Origin: Phycisphaerales bacterium | GTDB lineage: Bacteria; Planctomycetota; Phycisphaerae; Sedimentisphaerales; Anaerohalosphaeraceae | Assembly (NCBI GenBank): GCA_011048645.1 | Contig: DSDR01000135.1 | Coordinates: 1-5,522, forward strand | DNA length: 5,522 nt | Reading direction: 5' to 3' | In this document: positions 1 to 5,522 of the stretch, piece after piece | Layout of the letters: each line of letters opens with the position of its first letter | How positions within the stretch are numbered: the first letter of the stretch is position 1 | The notes under the pieces: generated by a model | What the model was told of the DNA's origin: nothing | Databases searched by the model: none | What the model saw: only the letters and a program-made list of their open reading frames with translations | Position numbers and translations under genes: made by a program

Positions 1-122
1 CCGATGATTTGCACCCGCATCAGGCGTTTCTGTGCGGCCCGCCGCCGATGATCGATGCGGTGACCGAGGTCTTGCTGGATAAAAACATGCGGCCGGAACG
101 TATTTTTTATGACAAATTCTGA
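1..122 (+). CDS. C-terminal end of a ferredoxin-reductase-type FAD/NAD(P)H oxidoreductase (partial)
   Basis: Only the last 39 codons are present, read from base 3 to a TGA at 120-122; the gene enters from the left edge. The peptide contains CGPPPM (residues 11-16 of the fragment), the nucleotide-binding signature near the C-terminus of the ferredoxin-NADP reductase fold, and ends in IFYDKF. This ending is typical of reductases with an N-terminal 2Fe-2S domain followed by FAD and NAD(P) domains, such as phenol-hydroxylase or methane-monooxygenase reductase components and the related NqrF-like proteins. True NqrF usually ends in a DDFG-type sequence, so an NqrF-like or stand-alone reductase is more likely than the classical Na+-pump subunit. 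Such proteins pass electrons from NAD(P)H through FAD to an iron-sulfur centre. The partner cannot be determined because the upstream sequence is missing. The gene converges on the transporter gene with a 29-base gap. Confidence 0.85.
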   Translation, partial: DDLHPHQAFLCGPPPMIDAVTEVLLDKNMRPERIFYDKF

Positions 123-151
123 TGGACTTTCTTAACGCCGCAACGTATGCA

Positions 152-1591
152 TCAGGGCTGCGGGGCGCAGCGATGTTGAGGATTGCGGGTCAACAGGCTC
201 ATTACAAGCAACCCTGCCGGCAGGATCAGCATCCACAACAGCGCGTCCTGATAGCTGCCCAGCCAGGTCTTGCCGTAGCTGAACAGCACCGGCCCCATCG
301 CACTGCTGAGCACCATAGCCGACATGGCGGCGCTGCTGATGGCGCCGAGGTGTTTTCGTCCGAAGAAACGCGGCAGCGACGCATCGGCCAGTACGCCCCA
401 CATCCCGCCGCTGATGCCGAACATCAGGATAGTTGTCCCAAAGCCGACCGGCGTATCGAAAAAAATCAGCCCATAGATCCCGCCGGCGATCGTTGTTGAA
501 AGAGCCATTAAGACCCAGCTCAGCGGAATGCGGGTTCTGTCCATGAGGTAAGCGGTCAGGAACCGCACCGGCAGGGTAATGAACACAAAATACAGAAACA
601 GCCGCGTCGCCTCCTCGGCGCTTTTGCCCGCGTCCTGTCCGAAGTCGGTGATATGAAACGCCACCGCGGTGACGATCATTCCGTGCAGCGACAACAACAG
701 TGCCGTCGTCCAGAACGACAGTGTTTTGAGCGCTTCGCGGCGGGTAAAGTCCCGATAAATCGGGTGCAGATCGGGATGTTTTTGCTGGGCTTCCTCAGTC
801 AGAGGGGTGCCGTCCATGGTCAGGCCGCATTCTTCCGGATTGTCGCGAAAGAACAGCAGGCCGAGCGTGGCCATTCCGCCGCCGACGATCCCGGCCATGA
901 GCCAGCAGGCCTGCCGCCAGCCGAGTGCGGCGATCAGTCCGGCCAACAGCCACGGCGCGGCATTGAAGGCAAACGTTGCAGGGACGCCGGAAATGGCGGT
1001 CGCCATCCCCCGGTGGCGGTTGAACCAACGGCCCATTGCCACCCGGCCGACCGTGGTCATATTGCCCTGGCCGAAAAAACGGATGAACAAAAACGCAATC
1101 GCCGCCGCCGCGCCCGCCGTCAGGCCGGACGGAAAAAACCGCGTCAGCAAGTCGGCGAGCGGCTCGATGCCGGGCAGCGCCGTCAGGTCGGAGGGGATAC
1201 GGCGGCTCAGCCAATCAGCCAGACGATCAACATGCGACAAAATCAGCAGGCTGCCGGCCAGCCCCAGCGAAGCGAACAGGCTCATCAGCCGCACTCCGAT
1301 TACGTCCAGCAATCGTCCGGCAAACGGCAGAATAAAGCCGCTGCTCAGTGTGCCGATCATATAGGCCAGGCTCAGTTCATCGCGGGTCAAATCGAGCGCG
1401 TCGATGATGTGGTCGGTAAAGACGCCGACGCCGGCGGTCTGTCCCGGAATTGAGCAGACAATCGAGACCGTTGAGACGGCCACGATCATCCAGCCGTAAA
1501 AAAACGGCCATTTGGCCGGCGAAAACGGGATATTGGCCCATTTGGCAAGGACCGGACGTCGGTTTTGTTCTGTTTGTTGATTGATCGACAT
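152..1591 (-). CDS. MFS transporter, monocarboxylate/oxalate-formate antiporter type
   Basis: This encodes a 479-residue polytopic inner-membrane protein with about twelve hydrophobic segments (TM1 near 31-51, TM2 near 72-92, TM4 near 159-175, TM7 near 294-313, TM12 near 452-468). The TM2-TM3 loop has the MFS motif A as GRLLDVIGVR (92-101). The block from TM4 to TM5, with RFFGQGN then RWFNRHRG (about 171-195), is characteristic of the MCT/OFA group, which moves organic anions with protons or by exchange. Arg343 in predicted TM8 aligns by eye with the substrate-binding arginine of MCT1, suggesting a carboxylate substrate. The protein is longer than the usual 400-440 residues because of about 35-40 extra residues between TM3 and TM4. 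The reading frame also opens at a GTG at 1609. The ATG at 1591 is preferred because GGAAAG sits 5 bases before it and overlaps the codons of the longer form. The gene lies downstream of a pectin lyase gene, so uptake of acidic pectin fragments is possible but unproven. Confidence 0.93.
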   Translation of the reverse strand: MSINQQTEQNRRPVLAKWANIPFSPAKWPFFYGWMIVAVSTVSIVCSIPGQTAGVGVFTDHIIDALDLTRDELSLAYMIGTLSSGFILPFAGRLLDVIGVRLMSLFASLGLAGSLLILSHVDRLADWLSRRIPSDLTALPGIEPLADLLTRFFPSGLTAGAAAAIAFLFIRFFGQGNMTTVGRVAMGRWFNRHRGMATAISGVPATFAFNAAPWLLAGLIAALGWRQACWLMAGIVGGGMATLGLLFFRDNPEECGLTMDGTPLTEEAQQKHPDLHPIYRDFTRREALKTLSFWTTALLLSLHGMIVTAVAFHITDFGQDAGKSAEEATRLFLYFVFITLPVRFLTAYLMDRTRIPLSWVLMALSTTIAGGIYGLIFFDTPVGFGTTILMFGISGGMWGVLADASLPRFFGRKHLGAISSAAMSAMVLSSAMGPVLFSYGKTWLGSYQDALLWMLILPAGLLVMSLLTRNPQHRCAPQP

Positions 1592-1621
1592 AGCGACTTT
1601 CCAAAACACACAAAAGCCGCT
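1592..1621. repeat. Imperfect inverted repeat directly before the transporter start codon
   Basis: The arms are agcgacttt (1592-1600) and aaagccgct (1613-1621). They are complementary at 8 of 9 positions, and the ninth is a G-U pair if read as minus-strand RNA. The arms are separated by 12 bases and their centres are 21 bases apart, about two helical turns, as expected for a dimeric repressor site. One arm abuts the start codon and covers part of the Shine-Dalgarno site; the other abuts the predicted -10 box. It could be an operator or, if transcription begins far enough upstream, a hairpin hiding the ribosome binding site. It may also be chance. Confidence 0.4.
1597..1602 (-). promoter_or_regulatory. 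Ribosome binding site of the MFS transporter gene
   Basis: On the minus strand GGAAAG lies 5 bases upstream of the ATG at 1591. It decides the start, because a GTG start at 1609 would place this site inside the coding region. The site partly overlaps the start-proximal arm of the imperfect dyad at 1592-1621. Confidence 0.6.
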
Positions 1622-1649
1622 ATTGTAGGCATCCGCCTGCGAATTACAA
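1622..1649 (-). promoter_or_regulatory. Candidate sigma70-type promoter for the MFS transporter
   Basis: On the minus strand, TTGTAA (plus-strand 1644-1649, 4 of 6 matches to TTGACA) is followed after 16 bases by TACAAT (plus-strand 1622-1627, 5 of 6 matches to TATAAT). Transcription would start about 25 bases upstream of the ATG, giving a very short leader. The spacer and the edge of the -10 box contain a small dyad, GCAGGC/GCCTAC with a four-base centre (1625-1640; one G-T pair). This is the best promoter-like sequence found on the minus strand of the window. The call rests on the consensus match only. Confidence 0.4.
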
Positions 1650-1698
1650 GCCCAAAGACCAAATGGCTGAAGAATCGAGTCTATGCAATACGGCGGCC

Positions 1699-3447
1699 TT
1701 ACTTGCCCGTTTCGACCTCCAGATAAGTGCTCAACTGAGGCGGATAGAGATAGCCCATCGAGGCCATCGCGACGTACATTCGGTAGATGTCGTCCTGCAT
1801 CAGGGTGATGCGGCGGTCCGCGGCCGAGACGGTGGTGGTATAGATGCGCAGCTCGCCCGGTACCACTGTAATCAGTTCCTCGCGCCAGTCGCCGAGGATG
1901 TCGGCCACCGCCAGAATGGCGCCTTCATACGTGTCGATAACCGGGCCGTGATAGCGCTGGATGCGGCCGCGGTCGGCGTAGGGTTTGACCTCGCCGGCTT
2001 CCCAATACAGCGGGACGGGATTGAGCCGACCGAGGTTTTCCTGTCGCAGCAGACGTCCGTCGGCGCTGAATGTCCAGTGAGCCGAACGGTCTTTTTCGCC
2101 GATGTAAAATTCCATTCCGGGATTGTTCGGGTCAAAATTGCCGAACATCCCGCTGCTGTGCACGTGCGTGGTGGGGAAATCACAGCCCCAGATCATATTG
2201 CCGGTGGCGGCATCGACCAGACAGATGGCGTGTTGGTCGCGTCGCGGCTCGATGCCGTAGATGATTTCCAGTCCCGGTCGGTCGGGCAGAATATCGGCGA
2301 CATAGCAGGCGTCCGGATGGCCCAGACCGGTGTTCCAGAGCAGCGTGCCATCGCCGCGGAGTACGGCTGCACCGAGGATGATTTCGTCGCGACCGTTGCC
2401 GGTTACATCGGCGGCCAGCATGCCGTGCATTCCCTGTCCGCGCACCGGCGGGTCTTCCTCGTCGCCGCTCCAGCTCCAGAGTTTGACGAGTTTGTCGTCC
2501 TCGAGGTTGTACGCATCGACGCGCATCAGGGTGTAGGTGCCCCGCAAGACCAGCAGGCTGGGGCGTTTGCCGTCCAGATACGCGGCGCCGATCAGATGGC
2601 GCGAGGCGCGGTTGTTTCGCGGATCGCCCCAGTCTTCGATGTGGCCGCGTGCGACCCAATCGACGCGATCCAGTTCCTTTCCGGTCAGCCCGTCGAGGAT
2701 GGAGCAGTATTCCGGGCCGGTGGTAACCCGCCCGGCCAGCGGATGATCGTCGGGGTTGCGGTAATCGACGTCGGTGGGAGCGGTTTTGAGGGCGACCTCG
2801 GCCCGTCCGTTGCCGTTAAAATCAAAAGCGATCATCGGCGACCACCACACGCCCTGTTCAATGTTCCAACCGAGGTCTTTGCGCCACAAAAACGTTCCGT
2901 CGCTCAAATAGGCCTCGACCTTCCAGGCAGTCTCGCTCTTGCGCCACACACCGGGATCGCTGACTTGATGGGGTTGTTTGATGACGAAATCGTATTTGCC
3001 GTCGCCGTTCAGATCGGCAATCGCCACCCGGTTGCAGACATAATTGCCTTGAAAGGGGATCGATAGATAGTTGCGAATCGGCGGATCGGCCGGCAATGAA
3101 ACCGCGGCCCACTCGTCTGATGCCTGCCGGCCGGAAGCAATGCTCAGCCGCCATCGGTTGGGTTTATCCAGCGGGGCGTTGGCGTCAACAAAGTCGGTGG
3201 TCTGCCTGAGAGGGGTATCGTTGAGTTGGATTTCCTCGCTGTCGCCGGTCTGCCGATACAGGTTGAACCCGATATCCGGCGGATCGCTTCGGAGCAGCCG
3301 CCAGCCCAGATAGACGCCGCCTTCCTGCCGGGGGACGGCGACAAATCCGCGACCAAGCCTTTCGGCGGGTCGTCGCTCGGCGTAAGTCCATTCAGCGGCG
3401 ATCAGTGTGATAATGACTCCCCACCCGATAACAAGTTTATTTCTCAT
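1699..3447 (-). CDS. Secreted rhamnogalacturonan lyase, polysaccharide lyase family 11 (YesW/YesX-like)
   Basis: The 582-residue protein has a Sec signal peptide: basic start MRNK, hydrophobic core about 5-18, likely cleavage after TYA at residue 23. Residues 25-120 match the Ig-like N-terminal domain (GRGFVAV, WRLL, GFNLYR). The rest matches the eight-bladed beta-propeller of PL11, with Ca-binding-type loops DLNGDG (145-150), DFNGNG (209-214) and DVTGNG (347-352). Family blocks include GPEY (244-247), WGDPRNNR (273-280), GLGHPDA (374-380), DRPGLE (389-394), LGDWREE (518-524) and LRIYTTT (533-539). PL11 enzymes cleave rhamnose-galacturonate bonds in rhamnogalacturonan I by beta-elimination, leaving unsaturated galacturonate ends. 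The length is near the family norm and the catalytic domain is uninterrupted. Two usual PL11 blocks are altered: SSGMFGNFDP (431-440) replaces an RGMAADIDP-like block, and YPPQLSTYL (568-576) replaces a QPPHTSFYL-like block, indicating a divergent subgroup. The start at 3447 has GAGGA 7 bases upstream. It lies 53 bases after the S46 gene. Confidence 0.95.
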   Translation of the reverse strand: MRNKLVIGWGVIITLIAAEWTYAERRPAERLGRGFVAVPRQEGGVYLGWRLLRSDPPDIGFNLYRQTGDSEEIQLNDTPLRQTTDFVDANAPLDKPNRWRLSIASGRQASDEWAAVSLPADPPIRNYLSIPFQGNYVCNRVAIADLNGDGKYDFVIKQPHQVSDPGVWRKSETAWKVEAYLSDGTFLWRKDLGWNIEQGVWWSPMIAFDFNGNGRAEVALKTAPTDVDYRNPDDHPLAGRVTTGPEYCSILDGLTGKELDRVDWVARGHIEDWGDPRNNRASRHLIGAAYLDGKRPSLLVLRGTYTLMRVDAYNLEDDKLVKLWSWSGDEEDPPVRGQGMHGMLAADVTGNGRDEIILGAAVLRGDGTLLWNTGLGHPDACYVADILPDRPGLEIIYGIEPRRDQHAICLVDAATGNMIWGCDFPTTHVHSSGMFGNFDPNNPGMEFYIGEKDRSAHWTFSADGRLLRQENLGRLNPVPLYWEAGEVKPYADRGRIQRYHGPVIDTYEGAILAVADILGDWREELITVVPGELRIYTTTVSAADRRITLMQDDIYRMYVAMASMGYLYPPQLSTYLEVETGK

Positions 3448-3500
3448 AAGACCGTCCTCGTATAGTTAGTAAACAAGAGGATCCGACCGAACGCGCCGAC
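3448..3500. other. Short spacer between the S46 peptidase and PL11 lyase genes
   Basis: The 53 bases contain the lyase ribosome binding site but no T-run-ended terminator hairpin for the peptidase. The only -10-like sequence (TATACG, minus strand) has no matching -35 box at the right distance. This favours transcription of the lyase from a promoter upstream of the peptidase, or from a non-sigma70 promoter not recognised here. Confidence 0.45.
3455..3459 (-). promoter_or_regulatory. Ribosome binding site of the PL11 lyase gene
   Basis: GAGGA on the minus strand lies 7 bases before the ATG at 3447 and supports that start. A TCCTC complement lies 17 bases upstream of it (plus-strand 3477-3481) and could pair with it in the mRNA, but five base pairs alone form only a weak stem. 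Confidence 0.65.
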
Positions 3501-5522
3501 TCAAAGACCCAGTTCGGCCAGTAATTCATCCGCATGATCGACATATTTCATCATCCACAGAATGTAGCGCAAATCCACATGAATGGCGCGGGTGATGTCG
3601 GGCATAAACAGCAAATCGCTGGCAACGGCTTCGGAATTGCCGTCAAAGACCAGCCCGACCCATTGGCCTTTGCGATTGAGCGTAGCCGAGCCGGAGTTGC
3701 CGCCGGTAATGTCCAGATCCGACAGGAAGTTAACCGGTATGTCATTGAGGTTCGCTGCGTAAAACTCCATCTCCGGATGCACCAAAGCCGCGGCGCTGCG
3801 CAGTTTTTCCGGGGCGTTGAACGGCTCGTCGCCGGTGTGTTTTTCGATGACCTGACTTAGCGTGGTAAACGGATCATAGCTCGACGATTGGGGCGTCGGC
3901 TGATACCCCTTGACGGTACCGAAGGTCACGCGCAACGTTCCGTTGGCGTCGGAAGCGAGCGGTTGATTGTAAAAGGCCTGACAAGCCCGGACATAGTTTG
4001 GCCGCAGCAGCGCCATTTGGCCTTCATAGCGTTTGCGTTGCTGTTCCTGCTGCCGGGTAAACGGACGCAGCCGCAGCGCCAGTTGAATGAACGAATCGCC
4101 GCTTTGGCGTAACTCTTCGAGCGAGGCTTTTTCGAACAGCTCGATACGCCGTTCGGCTTCGTCCAGCTCCAGCGCATCGGAAAACAAAGACTGAACAAAT
4201 GCTTCAATCTCTTGCGGTGTGTGAATATCTGTATCGGCCACAGCCGCTTTCAGGCTATCCCGTTGATCGGCGGGCAGTTCATTGATTTTCTGAAGATAGT
4301 ATGCCAGCAGCGCCTGATCGATGGCCGGGTCGTAGGACGCCTGTATTCGCCGCAGCGACTGGGCGATACGATCATGGTTTCGCTGTTGAAACTCCGGTTC
4401 GCGCTGGTCGTCGGTTTTGGGGCGTTCCTCGGCCATTCGTACAATGGTGTGCGCCGCCGAGAGCAGCCGAACCTGGCTGACGGCGTTGCTGATGAGGTAG
4501 TCTTGACGGGCTGTTTGGCGATGTGCGGCGTTGATTCGGGCAATCTCGTCAATGACATCGCCCCACGTGTCCTGACGCTGCCGGTCGGAGGCGATCCAGT
4601 CTTGAAGTTCGGTTTGCAGGCGAATTTTTTCATCAATGAGGCGGCTTTGTGTGATGTTGTCCTGAATCAATGTCAGCAGTTTGAGATAGTTCATCACGCC
4701 TTTGTAGCTGGGTTTGACTTTGATCTGCAGCTCATCGCTGCGTTCGCCCAGTTCGGTGTACAGTTCGGCCAGCTCGCGCAGGATTCGAATTCGCATCGGG
4801 TTGTCGGTTTCGTAGAGATACAACAGTTCGTCCAGGGTCTTCCATCGCTGTGTTCGGCCGGGATAACCTGCCACGAGTACGAAATCATGCGGTTCAAGCG
4901 GCTCATCAGCCACGCGCAGCCACTGACGCGGACGGTAGGGCACATTGTCCGGACTATATTCGACCGGCCGCCCCGACGGGCTGACATACGCCCGGTAGAA
5001 GGTGAAATCGCCCGTGTGCCGCGGCCATTGCCAGTTGTCGATATCGCCGCCATAAGCGCCGATATGTTCGGACGGGGCGTACACGAGCCGCACATCCTTC
5101 AACTCCAGATATTTAATCAGGTAGTACTGCTGCCCTTCGTAGAATTTTTTGATGTCGCATCGAATGCCTTTATCCGGCGCTTCTTCGCGGGCGATGCGGT
5201 CTTTGATGCGCTGCTGGATTTCGGCGTATCGCTGTTCGGGGTCGGCAATCTGTTCCAGTCCGCTGCGGATGTCCTCGGTGACCTCGATGATCTCCTGCGT
5301 GATCCAGACTTTTTTGCCGATTTCGCCCGGCAGTTCGTCCTGACGGGTGCGTGCCAGAAAGCCGTCTTCAAAGAGGTTGCGATCCGGTTCGGAATGAAAC
5401 TGAAGCGTTCCCGTGGCGCAATGGTGGTTGGTGGCGATCAGCCCTTCCGGCGAGACAAACGACGCACTGCAGCCGCCCAGCCAGACAATCGCCCCGAGCG
5501 GATAACCCTGCAGGTCCGTCAG
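3501..5522 (-). CDS. S46-family dipeptidyl-peptidase, DPP7-like (N-terminus beyond the window edge)
   Basis: The frame is open from the right edge to a TGA at 3501-3503, giving 673 residues (numbered from the edge). The family is about 700-725 long, so some 50 residues including the signal peptide are missing. All three catalytic residues of this chymotrypsin-fold serine exopeptidase are visible: His34 in TNHHC (codon 5421-5423), Asp172 in PRHTGDF (5007-5009) and Ser610 in GGNSGS (3693-3695). Asn163, Trp164 and Arg168 in the DNWQWPRH block correspond to residues that hold the substrate N-terminus. Cys18 and Cys35 bracket the catalytic histidine like the chymotrypsin His-loop disulfide, fitting an exported enzyme. 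The charged, helix-rich middle (about 220-540) is the S46 helical cap. Gly628, 18 residues after Ser610 in FDGN, matches DPP7 (hydrophobic or broad P1) rather than the Arg of Asp/Glu-specific DPP11. It removes dipeptides from free N-termini in the periplasm. An apparent start at 5102 is a TTG inside the conserved domain and is not the true start. Confidence 0.96.
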   Translation of the reverse strand: MTDLQGYPLGAIVWLGGCSASFVSPEGLIATNHHCATGTLQFHSEPDRNLFEDGFLARTRQDELPGEIGKKVWITQEIIEVTEDIRSGLEQIADPEQRYAEIQQRIKDRIAREEAPDKGIRCDIKKFYEGQQYYLIKYLELKDVRLVYAPSEHIGAYGGDIDNWQWPRHTGDFTFYRAYVSPSGRPVEYSPDNVPYRPRQWLRVADEPLEPHDFVLVAGYPGRTQRWKTLDELLYLYETDNPMRIRILRELAELYTELGERSDELQIKVKPSYKGVMNYLKLLTLIQDNITQSRLIDEKIRLQTELQDWIASDRQRQDTWGDVIDEIARINAAHRQTARQDYLISNAVSQVRLLSAAHTIVRMAEERPKTDDQREPEFQQRNHDRIAQSLRRIQASYDPAIDQALLAYYLQKINELPADQRDSLKAAVADTDIHTPQEIEAFVQSLFSDALELDEAERRIELFEKASLEELRQSGDSFIQLALRLRPFTRQQEQQRKRYEGQMALLRPNYVRACQAFYNQPLASDANGTLRVTFGTVKGYQPTPQSSSYDPFTTLSQVIEKHTGDEPFNAPEKLRSAAALVHPEMEFYAANLNDIPVNFLSDLDITGGNSGSATLNRKGQWVGLVFDGNSEAVASDLLFMPDITRAIHVDLRYILWMMKYVDHADELLAELGL

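Larger units (their letters stand above)
1592..1698. other. Intergenic region between the PL11 lyase and the MFS transporter
   Basis: These 107 bases separate the lyase stop from the transporter start. Besides the promoter and dyads listed separately, no T-run-ended hairpin that would convincingly terminate the lyase transcript was found. Read-through from the lyase into the transporter is therefore possible in addition to the internal promoter. Confidence 0.6.

Noticed and set aside
157..171. The GCTGCG-GGG-CGCAGC hairpin as an intrinsic terminator.
   Set aside because: It lies inside the transporter coding region and has no T-run after it on either strand.
653..1453. A 266-codon open frame on the plus strand opposite the transporter gene.
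   Set aside because: The translation is rich in Arg, Gln and His with no domain, and the opposite strand encodes a convincing twelve-segment transporter. It is a shadow frame.
1592..1609. An upstream GTG start at 1609 for the transporter, adding six residues.
   Set aside because: The Shine-Dalgarno GGAAAG lies within this extension and is correctly spaced for the ATG at 1591. The predicted promoter would also leave almost no leader for the GTG.
1663..3066. A 467-codon open frame on the plus strand opposite the PL11 gene.
   Set aside because: It is antisense to a clear PL11 enzyme and its translation has no recognisable domain. Long antisense frames are common opposite G+C-rich genes with strong codon bias.
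3448..3500. A sigma70 promoter for the lyase based on TATACG.
   Set aside because: No -35-like hexamer is present at 16-18 bases upstream. The match is too weak to list as a feature.
5100..5102. A start codon (TTG) at 5102 for the S46 peptidase, giving 533 residues.
   Set aside because: The same frame continues upstream without a stop to the window edge and encodes the catalytic histidine block TNHHC. The gene is therefore longer and cut by the edge.
5117..5371. An 84-codon minus-strand frame overlapping the S46 N-terminal part.
   Set aside because: It is a different frame within the continuous S46 coding sequence, rich in Lys, Arg and Ser, and has no domain.
1..5522. A novel defence, mobile or CRISPR-like system.
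   Set aside because: There are no direct repeats, transposase, recombinase, nuclease or toxin-antitoxin signatures. All four genes belong to recognisable metabolic or transport families and fill the window.

Overview
This G+C-rich window comes from a bacterium. It holds four protein-coding genes, two of them cut by the window edges, and almost no non-coding DNA. The tail of a plus-strand flavin/iron-sulfur oxidoreductase ends at 122. The rest is a minus-strand run which, in transcription order (right to left), encodes an S46-family dipeptidyl-peptidase (N-terminus beyond the right edge, stop at 3501), a secreted family PL11 rhamnogalacturonan lyase (3447 to 1699) and a major facilitator superfamily (MFS) transporter of the monocarboxylate/oxalate-formate type (1591 to 152). 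No RNA gene, mobile element, CRISPR array or long repeat was seen.

Organism: a Gram-negative polysaccharide degrader is the best guess. S46 peptidases are periplasmic enzymes known mainly from Bacteroidetes, Proteobacteria and some PVC-group bacteria, and PL11 lyases are common in pectin degraders. The base composition, the simple Shine-Dalgarno sites and the absence of SusC/SusD-type genes fit Planctomycetes/Verrucomicrobia better than Bacteroidetes. This is inference and the phylum is not proven.

Layout: the oxidoreductase and transporter genes converge with a 29-base gap and no convincing terminator. The transporter is separated from the lyase by 107 bases that carry a plausible sigma70-type promoter and two overlapping dyads, so it may be separately regulated. 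The lyase lies 53 bases downstream of the peptidase stop, with a good Shine-Dalgarno site but no good promoter, so co-transcription is possible.

How the genes may work together: the lyase has a signal peptide and would cut the rhamnogalacturonan I backbone of pectin into unsaturated, carboxylate-bearing oligosaccharides. The neighbouring transporter keeps an arginine in predicted TM8 that aligns by eye with the carboxylate-binding arginine of monocarboxylate transporters, so it could import acidic sugar products or another organic acid. The peptidase would release dipeptides from peptides in the periplasm. Its active site is complete, and a glycine at the S1 specificity position points to DPP7-like rather than acidic-specific DPP11-like activity. 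The window does not look like a new defence or mobile system. Its most interesting points are the divergent PL11 sequence, the insertion in the transporter and the dyad-rich control region at 1592-1649.
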